A DNA stretch of 26,598 bases from the NCBI GenBank assembly GCA_964003875.1, contig CAXFLH010000010.1:1-26598 (forward strand), read 5' to 3'. Below are positions 15,878-24,772 of the stretch, piece after piece. A program made the position numbers and the translations under genes. The DNA comes from UBA8444 sp964003875. Lineage in GTDB: Bacteria > Bacteroidota > Bacteroidia > Flavobacteriales > UBA7312. The notes beneath the pieces are model-generated. The model made no database searches, was not told where the DNA came from, and saw nothing but the letters and a program-made list of their open reading frames with translations. Each line of letters starts with the position of its first letter. Position 1 is the stretch's first letter.

Positions 15878-17263
15878 ATGAAAATTAAATTTGGAACAGA
15901 CGGCTGGAGAGCCATTATAGCACAAGAATACACTGTAGATAATGTGGCACGTGTAACATTAGCAGCCGCTCAATGGTTGAATAATAACTTTGATAAGCCT
16001 TCGGTGGTAATAGGTCACGATTGTCGTTTTGCGGGTTCGCTATTTGCTGAAACAGCCGCTAAGGTTTTTAATCACTTTGGTGTAAAAGTTACCTTAGCTG
16101 ACCGATTTGTTACCACTCCAATGCTTTCGCTAGCTGTGTTAGAATTAAAAGCCGATTTAGGTGTAGTAATTACTGCTAGTCACAATCCGCCAGAATACAA
16201 CGGTTATAAGTTAAAAGGTAACTTTGGAGGGCCCTTATTACCTGATGATATACAAGCTGTGGAAGACATTATCCCTAATGCTCACAATTTAGATTTAAAG
16301 TCTTTAACGATGGAAGGTGTAAAAATAGCCGATTTAGTAAAAATGTATCTCGATAAGGCAAGAGCAAGTTTCGATATTGACGCTATTAATAATTCTGATT
16401 TCAATTGGGGTTATGATGCCATGTATGGAGCAGGTAGAGAGGCTGTACCAGCATTATTACCAAAAACTACGTTATTGCATTGTTCTAACAATCCCGGTTT
16501 TAAGGGAACTGCACCTGAACCAATTCATAGAAATCTAATTGAATTTTCTGATCTTATCAGTGAGGGCGGTCAAATAGATTGTGGTTTAGCAACAGATGGT
16601 GATGCCGATAGGATAGGCTTATATAATGCTAAAGGTCAATTCATTGACTCTCACCATATCATTCTGTTGTTAATACATTACTTAGTTAAGTATAAGGGCA
16701 TGAGTGGTAAGGTTGTTACTGCCTTTTCTTGTTCGGTAAAAGTGGCTCAGATGTGTGCCCACTACGGATTGGAGCATGAAATCGTAAAAGTTGGCTTTAA
16801 ACACGTAGCAGGGGTGATGCTTAAAGAAGATGTTTTGCTAGGCGGTGAAGAATCTGGAGGTGTGGCTATAAAAGGGCATATTCCAGAAAGAGACGGTATT
16901 TGGATGGGCTTAGTCATATGGGAATACATGGCAAAAACAGGCAAGAGTTTAGATGACCTTATTAAAGAAGTGTACGATATAGTAGGGGAGTTCGCTTTTG
17001 AGCGAATTGACTTGCACTTAGAAGAAGATATGAAAGTCAAGATTGTAGAAAACTGCAATAATGGAGTATATACTACCTTTGGCGATATGCCTATTATCAA
17101 AACAGAAACCATTGATGGCTTTAAGTTTTACTTCGATGAAGACAGCTGGATAATGATAAGACCTTCAGGTACAGAACCTGTATTGCGTACTTATGCCGAA
17201 GCTAAAAGTCAAGATAAGTGCTTCGAAATACTAAAGAAGGTACACAAGGCTTTATTAAATTAG
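15878..17263 (+). CDS. phosphoglucomutase/phosphomannomutase family enzyme
   Basis: A 461-residue alpha-D-phosphohexomutase. All four functional loops are intact: phosphoserine loop TASHNPPEYNGYK (Ser101), metal loop ATDGDADRIG (Asp240, 242, 244), sugar loop GGEESGG (322-328) and phosphate loop RPSGTEPVLRTYAEA (428-442). It interconverts hexose 1- and 6-phosphates; whether glucose, mannose or glucosamine is preferred cannot be settled from motifs. GlmM would match the cell-wall context, but the length and GEESGG loop also fit the broad Pgm/Pmm group. It starts 6 bp after mltG and is followed by a strong hairpin, so it ends the operon. Confidence 0.92.
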   Translation: MKIKFGTDGWRAIIAQEYTVDNVARVTLAAAQWLNNNFDKPSVVIGHDCRFAGSLFAETAAKVFNHFGVKVTLADRFVTTPMLSLAVLELKADLGVVITASHNPPEYNGYKLKGNFGGPLLPDDIQAVEDIIPNAHNLDLKSLTMEGVKIADLVKMYLDKARASFDIDAINNSDFNWGYDAMYGAGREAVPALLPKTTLLHCSNNPGFKGTAPEPIHRNLIEFSDLISEGGQIDCGLATDGDADRIGLYNAKGQFIDSHHIILLLIHYLVKYKGMSGKVVTAFSCSVKVAQMCAHYGLEHEIVKVGFKHVAGVMLKEDVLLGGEESGGVAIKGHIPERDGIWMGLVIWEYMAKTGKSLDDLIKEVYDIVGEFAFERIDLHLEEDMKVKIVENCNNGVYTTFGDMPIIKTETIDGFKFYFDEDSWIMIRPSGTEPVLRTYAEAKSQDKCFEILKKVHKALLN

Positions 17264-17288
17264 TATGGATATAAACGATATTATAAAA

Positions 17289-17306
17289 CCCGAGCATTAA
17301 CTCGGG
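17289..17306. terminator. bidirectional hairpin terminator between phosphohexomutase and peroxiredoxin genes
   Basis: Stem CCCGAG / CTCGGG with loop CATTAA, extended by AAA/TTT beyond one mismatch and followed by a T-rich tail (ATTTATTGTTT) on the plus strand. On the minus strand the trailing bases are TTTTATAATAT. It lies 25 bp after the plus-strand stop and 26 bp from the peroxiredoxin stop, ending both convergent units. Confidence 0.85.
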
Positions 17307-17332
17307 ATTTATTGTTTCTGTAAATTTAATCC

Positions 17333-17962
17333 TTAGTGCTTTGAAAGATAGTCTGCAACACCTGCGAAATTTTCTTTCATAGCCTCTTTCCCTTTTTCCC
17401 AATTAGCAGGGCAAACCTCACCTTCTTCTTCATGGTGCTGAAGTGCGTCAACCATCCTTAAAGCTTCATCAACATTTCTACCTAAAGGTAAGTTATTTAC
17501 AATTTGATGTTGTACTATACCTTCTTTATCAATCAAAAATAATCCTCTAAACGCAATCATTGGTCCTTCAGCTTCTAATTCATCATTATCATTTACGAAA
17601 TAGTCACCAAACAGCACACCAAAATTTTCTGTAATAGTTTTAGTTTGGTCAGCAACTAATGGATAGGTTACTCCTTTTATACCACCATTTTCTTTGGGCA
17701 CTTGTAACCATCCCCAATGTGATTCAGGAGTATCTGTTGAACATGCTATTACTTCTACATTTTTGGCTTTGAATTCAGAAAGCTTTGATTGAAAAGCATG
17801 AAGTTCTGATGGACATACAAAAGTAAAATCCTTTGGGTAAAAGAAAAATACTACGTGTTTTTTACCAATGAATTGTTCTAATGAGAAACCGTCTACGATT
17901 TCACCACCATTTATTACAGCCTTAGCGCTGAAATTTGGAGCTTTTTTTCCTACTAATACCAT
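17333..17962 (-). CDS. typical 2-Cys peroxiredoxin (AhpC/Prx1 group)
   Basis: A 209-residue thiol peroxidase reducing H2O2, organic hydroperoxides or peroxynitrite in the cytosol. The peroxidatic Cys50 lies in FYPKDFTFVCPSELHAFQ and the resolving Cys184 in EGEVCPANW, the pattern of the typical 2-Cys class. FRGLFLIDKEGIVQHQIVNN and LPLGRNVDEALRMVDALQ are also standard. The C-terminal tail after Cys184 is long enough for the overoxidation-sensitive helix but lacks an evident YF pair. No ahpF is adjacent, so reductant is probably thioredoxin. It has its own candidate promoter in the 63-bp gap to tag. Confidence 0.95.
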   Translation of the reverse strand: MVLVGKKAPNFSAKAVINGGEIVDGFSLEQFIGKKHVVFFFYPKDFTFVCPSELHAFQSKLSEFKAKNVEVIACSTDTPESHWGWLQVPKENGGIKGVTYPLVADQTKTITENFGVLFGDYFVNDNDELEAEGPMIAFRGLFLIDKEGIVQHQIVNNLPLGRNVDEALRMVDALQHHEEEGEVCPANWEKGKEAMKENFAGVADYLSKH

Positions 17963-18003
17963 ATTTTAAAAATTTAGTTTAATGTGTTTCTTAATTAATG
18001 GTG

Positions 18004-18011
18004 CAAATTTA
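18004..18011 (-). promoter_or_regulatory. candidate -7 box of the peroxiredoxin gene
   Basis: Minus-strand TAAATTTG is an exact TAnnTTTG match, predicting a leader of about 36 nt before the ATG at 17962. The -33 position has TTC rather than TTG at about the expected spacing. No OxyR- or PerR-type operator is recognisable. Confidence 0.5.
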
Positions 18012-18025
18012 CGCATAAAGTACTA

Positions 18026-18598
18026 TTAATTGAAACTTATTTTCTGTATTTCTTGATGCCTAAAACAATTTACCGTATGGTCATTGACCATACCAGACGC
18101 TTGCATAAAAGCATAGCAAATGGTACTACCGACAAATTTGAAGCCTCTAGCTTTTAATTCTTTACTCATTTTGTCTGATTGGGTGGATATGCTAGGAATT
18201 TCTGAGAGCTTTTTAAATTGGTTGTGGATAGTTTTACCATCGGTAAATTGCCATATATAACTGTTGAAACTACCAAATTCTTCTTGTATTTTAATAAAAG
18301 CTTGGGCATTAGTCACACTTGCTTTTATTTTAAGTCGGTTTCTTATAATGTTAGGGTTTTCTCTTAATTCAGCTATTTGCTCATCTGACATTTGAGCCAC
18401 CTTATGCACATCAAAATCGTAAAAAGCCTTTCTAAAACCCTCCCTTTTTTGAAGAACAATCTTCCAGCTTAGTCCAGCCTGAAAGGTATCTAGCAGCAGG
18501 TATTCAAACCATTTTTTATCATCTGTAACAGGAACACCCCATTCTTTATCGTGGTAGTCTAGTTCTATTTCTGAAGGCCATTGACAACGTTTTTTCAT
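18026..18598 (-). CDS. tag: DNA-3-methyladenine glycosylase I
   Basis: A 190-residue helix-hairpin-helix-type base excision enzyme that removes 3-methyladenine from alkylated DNA. It begins KKRCQWPSEIELDYHDKEWG, and the zinc-snap ligands Cys5, His16, His174 and Cys178 (NDHTVNCF) are all present. QAGLSWKIVLQKREGFRKAF and RGFKFVGSTICYAFMQASG are near-identical to family consensus. At the position of E. coli Glu38, which contacts the damaged base, there is Asp37 (LLLDTFQAGLSW), a conservative change. It diverges from ettA with an 85-bp gap and is followed by the peroxiredoxin gene, which has its own promoter box. Confidence 0.96.
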   Translation of the reverse strand: MKKRCQWPSEIELDYHDKEWGVPVTDDKKWFEYLLLDTFQAGLSWKIVLQKREGFRKAFYDFDVHKVAQMSDEQIAELRENPNIIRNRLKIKASVTNAQAFIKIQEEFGSFNSYIWQFTDGKTIHNQFKKLSEIPSISTQSDKMSKELKARGFKFVGSTICYAFMQASGMVNDHTVNCFRHQEIQKISFN

Positions 18599-18683
18599 TG
18601 ATTTAGTATTGGTTTAAAACTATAGTATCTTTTTCATCAGCATATTTTTCAAAATAACGATATTTGTGGCAAATATTCTAATT

Positions 18684-20369
18684 ATGTCCGATCAGCAAAT
18701 TATATTTTCTATGAATAGGGTCAGTAAGACTTTCCCTTCTAATAATAAACAAGTTTTAAAAGATATCCACCTGTCGTTTTTTTACGGTGCTAAAATTGGG
18801 ATTATTGGTCTTAATGGCTCGGGTAAATCGAGTTTACTCAAGATTATAGCTGGTTTGGATAAGTCTTTTCAAGGCGATGTTCATTTTTCTAAAGAGCATA
18901 CTATAGGTTATCTAGCTCAAGAGCCAGAAATGGACGATTCTAAAACGGTAATGGATATCGTCAAAGAAGGAATGCAAGAGGCTGTAGACCTTATTGCTGA
19001 ATACAACGACATAAATAATCAGTTTGCTTTGCCTGAAGTCTATGAAGATGCCGACAAAATGGAGAAGCTGATGGCTAAACAAGGGGAGTTGCAAGACCAA
19101 ATTGATGCTGCTGGCGCTTGGGATTTAGAGACTAAGTTGAATATAGCTATGGACGCCCTAAGATGTCCAGAAGGCGAAAAATCGGTTTCTGTATTGTCAG
19201 GAGGTGAAAAAAGACGAGTAGCACTGTGCCGTTTACTATTAAAAGAGCCAGATATTTTATTACTCGATGAGCCAACAAACCATTTAGATGCTGAATCGGT
19301 ACATTGGTTAGAGCAACACCTACAACAATACAAAGGAACCGTAATTGCTATTACTCACGATAGGTATTTTCTAGATAACGTAGCGGGTTGGATATTAGAA
19401 TTAGATAGAGGAGAAGGTATTCCATGGAAAGGGAATTATTCTTCTTGGTTAGACCAAAAATCTAAACGATTGGCTCAAGAAGAAAAACAAGCTAGTAAAC
19501 GTAGAAAAACATTAGAACGTGAGTTGGAATGGGTGCGAATGAGCCCCAAAGGAAGACAGTCTAAATCCAAAGCTCGTTTGAGTAATTACGATAAACTGCT
19601 TAGTGAAGAAAATAGACAGCAAGAAGAAAAAATAGAATTATACATTCCGCCAGGACCTCGTTTGGGTACAAACGTTATTGAGGCAAAAGGAGTTTCCAAA
19701 GCCTTTGGAGATAAGTTATTGTATGAAGACTTGAACTTTAAGTTGCCCCCAGCAGGTATAGTGGGTATTGTAGGCCCTAATGGAGCTGGAAAAACAACAC
19801 TTTTTAGAATGATAATGGGACAAGAAGAAGCCGATGGAGGTTCATTCAGTATTGGGGAAACTGTAAAAGTGTCTTATGTAGACCAACAACACGCCGATAT
19901 TGATCCAGAAAAAACCATTTGGGAGCAAGTAACAGGTGGTAATGAATTGCTAGAAGTTTCTGGTAAAAAAGTAAATTCTCGCTCTTATGTGGCTAAATTT
20001 AACTTTCAAGGTTCTGACCAAAATAAAAAAGTAGGCGTTTTATCTGGTGGTGAAAGAAACAGACTCCATTTAGCTATGACACTTAGAGATGAGGGTAATG
20101 TGTTGCTTTTAGATGAGCCTACCAACGATTTAGATGTCAATACTTTACGTGCTTTAGAAGAAGGTTTAGAAAATTTTGGTGGCTGTGCAGTTATCATCTC
20201 TCATGACCGTTGGTTCTTGGATAGAGTGTGTACACATATTTTAGCATTTGAAGGCGACTCACAAGTATATTTCTTTGAAGGTGGTTACAGCGATTACGAA
20301 GAAAATCGTAAAAAACGTTTGGGTGATGTTGGACCAACTCGTATTCGTTATAAGAAGTTAGTACGCTAA
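18684..20369 (+). CDS. ettA: energy-dependent translational throttle protein EttA (ABC-F ATPase)
   Basis: A 561-residue soluble ABC-F protein that binds the ribosomal E site and gates the first elongation steps according to ATP/ADP ratio. There are two ATPase domains: Walker A GLNGSGKSS (about 42-50), signature LSGGEKRR (171-178), Walker B DEPTNHLD (195-202); then GPNGAGKTT (364-372), LSGGERNR and DEPTNDLD (477-484). The linker ends ELYIPPGPRLG, diagnostic for EttA over Uup or YheS. An in-frame GTG at 18666 would add six residues, but ATG 18684 gives the conserved MSDQQIIFSMNRVSKTF start, and a near -7 box (GATATTTG, 18658-18665) would put the transcript start after the GTG. Its 3' end overlaps the convergent permease gene by 4 bases. 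Confidence 0.95.
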   Translation: MSDQQIIFSMNRVSKTFPSNNKQVLKDIHLSFFYGAKIGIIGLNGSGKSSLLKIIAGLDKSFQGDVHFSKEHTIGYLAQEPEMDDSKTVMDIVKEGMQEAVDLIAEYNDINNQFALPEVYEDADKMEKLMAKQGELQDQIDAAGAWDLETKLNIAMDALRCPEGEKSVSVLSGGEKRRVALCRLLLKEPDILLLDEPTNHLDAESVHWLEQHLQQYKGTVIAITHDRYFLDNVAGWILELDRGEGIPWKGNYSSWLDQKSKRLAQEEKQASKRRKTLERELEWVRMSPKGRQSKSKARLSNYDKLLSEENRQQEEKIELYIPPGPRLGTNVIEAKGVSKAFGDKLLYEDLNFKLPPAGIVGIVGPNGAGKTTLFRMIMGQEEADGGSFSIGETVKVSYVDQQHADIDPEKTIWEQVTGGNELLEVSGKKVNSRSYVAKFNFQGSDQNKKVGVLSGGERNRLHLAMTLRDEGNVLLLDEPTNDLDVNTLRALEEGLENFGGCAVIISHDRWFLDRVCTHILAFEGDSQVYFFEGGYSDYEENRKKRLGDVGPTRIRYKKLVR

Positions 20370-21739
20370 TTATTTTTTACAAATAATTGCTCAATAGAAG
20401 GTAAACTAAACAACTGAGAGTCTGTATTGGCTTTATAACTCAAGAATAACCCTACAGGTAAAAGGATAAGATTAGCTATCCACATGCCTTCTGTTACAGA
20501 TATTTCAGATTCTTTGACCATCTTTTCAGCAGTTACAGATACAATGTGATAGGTGATGAAAAAGCCTACAGATATAATCACGGGCATACCAAAGCCACCT
20601 TTCCTAATAATAGCACCTAGCGGAGCACCTATCAAAAAGAAAATGATACAGGCTATTGCCAAAGACCATTTTCTATGCCATTCGACTTTGTGTTTTATCG
20701 CAATTTTGTGATAGTAACTTTGATCTGAGATAGTATTGCTTAACATCGATTTTACATACTTTACAGAAGAAATAGCATTGGCGTAAACTTTTGATGGGTA
20801 ATAAGCCATATTATCTTTACTTTTAAAGTTGCTTTCTAGCTTTTGAAAATCAATTTCTATTTTATCCGAAATATTAGATTTAAAAAGATTTAATTTAGCA
20901 TTGCTTTTTAAGTATATTGAATCTATTGCTACAGTAAGTTGGGCATTGTTCATCATAGCGTAATGATTTCTATATAATTCCTCGCTTGTTCGTTTCATTC
21001 CAAAATCAGACATGTCAAACCTCATTATATCTTGTTTGAATTGACTACGCTGTAAGGGGCGATTTTCATCTTTTTTGTTGATGTTCATCTCATAATAGCT
21101 GTAACCATTTTCTAGTGATATGATGAAATAGTTTTCATTTTCTGAAAGGTACATTTGCCCCTTTTCAGCAATAATTACTTTATCATTGCCTTCTTCTGAG
21201 GTATGGTCATAAATCATTATACCTTCTAAATCGATACCATTTTCTAACTTATTATCAATCTTTATGCTATAGCCACTCAATTCATTATAAAACATACCTT
21301 CCTTAATGTTTAGGGCAGGTTTTTGTTTTCTGATATCGTACAATAGAGAGCCAGCTTTAAGGTTAGCATATGGCATAAAATAGTTAGAGAAAAGAAAAGA
21401 TGATGCTGAAATAATAATAATAAACACCAATAATGGTTTCATGCATTTTTTTAAGGAAATACCGGCTGATTTGATGGCCATGAGCTCGTTTTTCTCTGCA
21501 ATATTTCCAAAAGTCATAATTGAAGATAACAATACTGAAATAGGAAGTGCCATAGGAACAAAACGAGCAGCAGCATAAAACAACAGTTTAGAAATAGTCA
21601 AGAAGTCTAAGCCTTTGCCAACTAAGTCGTCAATGTACTTCCATAAAAATTGCATAAGCAACAGGAAGATAGCAATCAGAAAAGTTAAAATAAAAGGACC
21701 GATAAAAGATTTTATAATGAAAAGATTTAGCTTTTTCAT
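20366..21739 (-). CDS. LptF/LptG family LPS export permease
   Basis: A 457-residue YjgP/YjgQ-family inner-membrane subunit of the LptB2FG transporter that extracts lipopolysaccharide for transport to the outer membrane. Three N-terminal helices (about 10-32, 50-75 and 100-120, with MALPISVLLSSIMTFGNIAEKNEL between) are followed by a periplasmic beta-jellyroll region (about 125-345) and three C-terminal helices (about 350-370, 378-400 and 415-440, LAIACIIFFLIGAPLGAIIRKG). It is longer than E. coli LptF or LptG (about 360), as usual in Bacteroidota; whether it is LptF or LptG is undecided. It is the last gene of the dnaA-side minus-strand run, 15 bp after the START-like gene. Confidence 0.9.
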   Translation of the reverse strand: MKKLNLFIIKSFIGPFILTFLIAIFLLLMQFLWKYIDDLVGKGLDFLTISKLLFYAAARFVPMALPISVLLSSIMTFGNIAEKNELMAIKSAGISLKKCMKPLLVFIIIISASSFLFSNYFMPYANLKAGSLLYDIRKQKPALNIKEGMFYNELSGYSIKIDNKLENGIDLEGIMIYDHTSEEGNDKVIIAEKGQMYLSENENYFIISLENGYSYYEMNINKKDENRPLQRSQFKQDIMRFDMSDFGMKRTSEELYRNHYAMMNNAQLTVAIDSIYLKSNAKLNLFKSNISDKIEIDFQKLESNFKSKDNMAYYPSKVYANAISSVKYVKSMLSNTISDQSYYHKIAIKHKVEWHRKWSLAIACIIFFLIGAPLGAIIRKGGFGMPVIISVGFFITYHIVSVTAEKMVKESEISVTEGMWIANLILLPVGLFLSYKANTDSQLFSLPSIEQLFVKNN

Positions 21740-21754
21740 TCGGTCTTAAATACT

Positions 21755-22129
21755 TTATGAGCCAATAATGTTTTTCAAATTGTCAATTTGTGCATCCCAT
21801 AGATTGGTTGCATCTTCTTTGTCTTCTTCGTCTTCGGCAAAATCCGAAACTATAAGAGAAACATCAGAAGTTAATTCATCAATTTGTATTCTAAATTCAA
21901 AATATTCATCGGCTTCAGAGTCTAACCATCTGAATCGGATATGCTCTCCTTTTTTCTTACTGATTAACTCAGCTTCTTGTGAGCTGCCTTCCCATGTAAA
22001 AGTGTAAATACCTTCTCTGTTGATATTGACATCGTCAGCGAACCATTCTGATAATCCACTAATAGTACTTAAACGTTCGTAAAGTATTTTTACAGAGGAG
22101 TGTAAAGGGTATTCTAGTTGATATAACAT
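21755..22129 (-). CDS. START-like (AHSA1/SRPBCC fold) domain protein
   Basis: A 124-residue single-domain protein with the helix-grip fold pattern: HSSVKILYERLSTISGLSEWFADDVN, then a beta-rich middle (YTFTWEGSSQEAELISK, IRFRWLDSEADEYFEFRI) and a C-terminal helix (ATNLWDAQIDNLKNIIG). The hydrophobic cavity usually binds a lipid-like ligand; the Bacteroidota START-like family is uncharacterised. ATG 22127-22129 was chosen; an upstream in-frame TTG at 22163-22165 would add twelve non-conserved residues. It is followed at 15 bp by the LPS permease gene, so a lipid-related job is conceivable but unproven. Confidence 0.82.
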   Translation of the reverse strand: MLYQLEYPLHSSVKILYERLSTISGLSEWFADDVNINREGIYTFTWEGSSQEAELISKKKGEHIRFRWLDSEADEYFEFRIQIDELTSDVSLIVSDFAEDEEDKEDATNLWDAQIDNLKNIIGS

Positions 22130-22186
22130 TGGATATTTTTTAAGCTTCGAGCTCAATATATGCAAATAATTTACAATGACAAGTTT

Positions 22187-22906
22187 TTAATATTTATGAA
22201 TTAAAAAAACACTAGGCTTTTTGTTCAAGTCTACTGATTTTTTTCTCCAATTTATAATGCTGTCTCTTGTAATAATTTCCGATTCTGTGCTGATATTGGT
22301 TGCTACTACTAGTACAGTATTAGCTTGGCAATATTTACATAAATCTTCTAGCATATGATTGTTTCGAAAAGGTGTTTCTATAAATATTTGTGTTTGTTGT
22401 TGTTTAAACGACAAATTCTCTAAAAATAGTATACGTTTTTTACGTTCTATTTTTTCTTTTGGTAAATAACCATTAAAAGCGAAGTTTTGACCGTTGAGAC
22501 CAGACGCCATAATTGCCATTAAAATGGACGATGGACCCACTAAAGGAATAACATTTATATCTTTAGAATGAGCCAATTTTACAATATCTGCACCTGGATC
22601 AGCAATACTAGGGCAACCAGCTTCTGAAAGCAATCCTATATTTTTGCCATCTTCAATGCACTTTAGCATAGCAGATAATTCATATTCCTTGGTGTGCTTA
22701 TTCAGTAAATGAAATTTTAAATCATCAATAGCTGTATTTATATGAGATTTTATGAGAAAGCGTCTTGCTGAGCGTATATTTTCTACAATGAACTCAGAAC
22801 AAGAATTGATATAAGTTGTATTTTCTAGCGGAAGTACTTTATTTACTTCTGTGTCACCAAGTGTGCAGGGAATGATTATGAGCTTACCTTTCTTGGATTT
22901 CATCAT
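22187..22906 (-). CDS. RsmI-like SAM-dependent methyltransferase
   Basis: A 239-residue member of the tetrapyrrole-methylase superfamily closest to RsmI, which 2'-O-methylates C1402 of 16S rRNA. The SAM-site motif GLLSEAGCPSIADPGA (91-106) and VGPSSILMAIMASGLNGQNF (about 119-138) are RsmI-like, as is IFIETPFRNNHML. However, the N-terminal motif of true RsmI (GTPIGNLxD) is replaced by IIPCTLGDTEVNKVLP, so this is probably a Bacteroidota paralogue whose target is unknown. The start (two adjacent Met codons, ATG 22906 or 22903) lies inside the phosphatase gene, a 23-base overlap that implies coupling. I recall dnaA, phosphatase and this methylase being neighbours in other Bacteroidota. Confidence 0.82.
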   Translation of the reverse strand: MMKSKKGKLIIIPCTLGDTEVNKVLPLENTTYINSCSEFIVENIRSARRFLIKSHINTAIDDLKFHLLNKHTKEYELSAMLKCIEDGKNIGLLSEAGCPSIADPGADIVKLAHSKDINVIPLVGPSSILMAIMASGLNGQNFAFNGYLPKEKIERKKRILFLENLSFKQQQTQIFIETPFRNNHMLEDLCKYCQANTVLVVATNISTESEIITRDSIINWRKKSVDLNKKPSVFLIHKY

Positions 22907-23318
22907 TTATCGTTTGACAAGCATCGTGTAACATTTCATAAACTTGAATAAAGCCATCTTTTCCACCAAAATAGGGGTCTGGGACATTATTTTTCTTTGA
23001 TAGAGTATAATGAACTTTTTTAATATGGGATTCATTTTCGGCTAGAGCGACAACATTTCTATAGTTTTCATTATCCATTATGAAAATCTTATCAAAGCGA
23101 TTGAAATCTTCTGTTGTAAATTGCCTGGCAACTAGATTTGAAATGTCTATGCCGTAAGATTGTGCCGTTTCAATCATTCGTCTATCAGGTGGGCTGCCAA
23201 TGTGGTAATTGGAAGTCCCTGCAGAATCAATCATAATATCAGAGTTGATGCTTCTAAGAATACCTTCAGCAAGAGGTGAACGACAAATATTTCCTAAGCA
23301 AACGAACAGTATTTTCAT
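22884..23318 (-). CDS. low-molecular-weight protein tyrosine phosphatase
   Basis: A 144-residue cytosolic phosphatase. The P-loop CLGNICRS with nucleophile Cys7 and Arg13 is at the N-terminus (MKILFVCLGNICRSPLAEGI), and the general acid Asp114 is in NVPDPYFGG. SAGTSNYHIGSPPDRRMI is also standard. Bacterial homologues act on exopolysaccharide-related tyrosine kinases or as arginine phosphatases; no kinase is nearby, so the substrate is open. It starts 20 bp after dnaA and overlaps the following methylase gene by 23 bases. Confidence 0.93.
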   Translation of the reverse strand: MKILFVCLGNICRSPLAEGILRSINSDIMIDSAGTSNYHIGSPPDRRMIETAQSYGIDISNLVARQFTTEDFNRFDKIFIMDNENYRNVVALAENESHIKKVHYTLSKKNNVPDPYFGGKDGFIQVYEMLHDACQTINDEIQER

Positions 23319-23338
23319 CTTGCTTTGTTTTGAAAATA

Positions 23339-24772
23339 TTAGTTAAGCGTTAACTTCTTCTCAATATCGTTAACAAAAGCTCTAAACTGTTTGTCGGTAT
23401 CAATGAGGTTATTGACCGTTTTACAAGCGTGCAATACTGTTGCATGGTCTTTGTTGCCACAATGAATTCCGATATTAGCTAGAGAGTTTTTGGTTAGCTG
23501 TTTAGAGAAGTACATAGCCAATTGTCGGGCTTGAACGATTTCTCTTTTTCTAGTCTTAGATTTCATCAATTCGATAGGAATATCGAAATAGTCGCAAACT
23601 ACTTTTTGAATGTAATCGATAGAAATTTCTCTAGCAGTATTCTTCACAAACTTATCTAACATTTCTTTAGCTAAGTCAATTGTAATATTCTTCTTATTGA
23701 GTGAAGATTGAGCAAGTAAAGAAATTAGAGCACCTTCTAATTCTCTAACATTTGTAGTTATTGAGTAGGCGATGTATTCTACTACTTCGTATGGCATTTC
23801 AATACCATCGTTGTATAATTTTTTCTTTAGAATAGCAATACGAGTCTCTAAATCAGGCGATTGTAAGTCTGCTGACAGTCCCCATTTGAAGCGAGACAAT
23901 AAGCGTTGTTCTACACCTTGCATATCTACAGGTGCTTTATCTGATGTTAAGATAATTTGTTTGCCATTTTGGTGTAGATGATTGAAGATATGGAAAAAAG
24001 CATCTTGAGTTTTCTCTTTTCCAGCAAAGAATTGTACATCATCTATTATTAATACGTCAATGGATTGGTAGAAATGAATAAAATCATTTTTCTTGTTATC
24101 CATAATAGCATCTACAAACTGCGTTTGGAATTTATCAGCTGAAACATAAAGAACCGTTTTGTCTTGGTCCAAGTTTTTTACTTCTATTCCTATAGCATTG
24201 GCAAGGTGAGTTTTTCCTAGACCACCATTACCATATATAAGTAATGGATTGAAAGATGTGCCGCCCGGCTTTTGAGCTACGGCATAACCTGCCGAACGAG
24301 CCAATCTGTTGCAATCGCCTTCTACAAATGTATTAAAGGAAAAATTAGCATTTAGTTGTGGATCTACTTGTATCTTTTTCAAACCTGGTATAACAAATGG
24401 ATTTCTAATAGAAGTCTCACTGATGTTAATGGGCATATGGATAGGGGTGTTCTTTAAATTACCTTTACTACTGCTAGGGACCTTAGTGACATAAGGTTTT
24501 GTGTTGTAGTTGTTGTCCATTACAATGCTGTACTCTAACTTGCCTTCATCACCTAATTCTTTCTTTACTGTCTTCTTAAGTAAATCAATATAATGTTGCT
24601 CTAGCCACTCGTAGAAAAATTGAGATGGTACTTGTATTGTTAGCACATCACCTTTCAAGCGAATCGGCTTAATAGGCTCGAACCAAGTTTTAAAAGACTG
24701 TGGACTAACATTATCCTTGATTATGCTAAGACAATTACTCCATACAATCTCGAAAACTTTATCTTCTGTCAT
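23339..24772 (-). CDS. dnaA: chromosomal replication initiator protein DnaA
   Basis: A 477-residue AAA+ ATPase that opens the replication origin. Domain I spans about 1-85 (FEIVWSNCLSIIKDNVSPQSFKTW), domain II is a short linker, domain III has Walker A GNGGLGKTH (181-189) and Walker B LIIDDVQFF (241-249), with RELEGALISLLA later. Domain IV carries the DNA-binding signature NKDHATVLHACKTV (about 440-453). Size is typical. It heads the minus-strand run with the phosphatase 20 bp downstream; dnaN, recF and gyrB are not adjacent, as is common in Bacteroidota. No consensus TAnnTTTG box is visible upstream; the preceding 173 bp are extremely AT-rich. Confidence 0.98.
   Translation of the reverse strand: MTEDKVFEIVWSNCLSIIKDNVSPQSFKTWFEPIKPIRLKGDVLTIQVPSQFFYEWLEQHYIDLLKKTVKKELGDEGKLEYSIVMDNNYNTKPYVTKVPSSSKGNLKNTPIHMPINISETSIRNPFVIPGLKKIQVDPQLNANFSFNTFVEGDCNRLARSAGYAVAQKPGGTSFNPLLIYGNGGLGKTHLANAIGIEVKNLDQDKTVLYVSADKFQTQFVDAIMDNKKNDFIHFYQSIDVLIIDDVQFFAGKEKTQDAFFHIFNHLHQNGKQIILTSDKAPVDMQGVEQRLLSRFKWGLSADLQSPDLETRIAILKKKLYNDGIEMPYEVVEYIAYSITTNVRELEGALISLLAQSSLNKKNITIDLAKEMLDKFVKNTAREISIDYIQKVVCDYFDIPIELMKSKTRKREIVQARQLAMYFSKQLTKNSLANIGIHCGNKDHATVLHACKTVNNLIDTDKQFRAFVNDIEKKLTLN

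Noticed and set aside
18228..18236. TGTGGATAG resembling an inverted DnaA box.
   Set aside because: It lies inside the tag coding sequence as an isolated one-mismatch copy far from any origin-like context.
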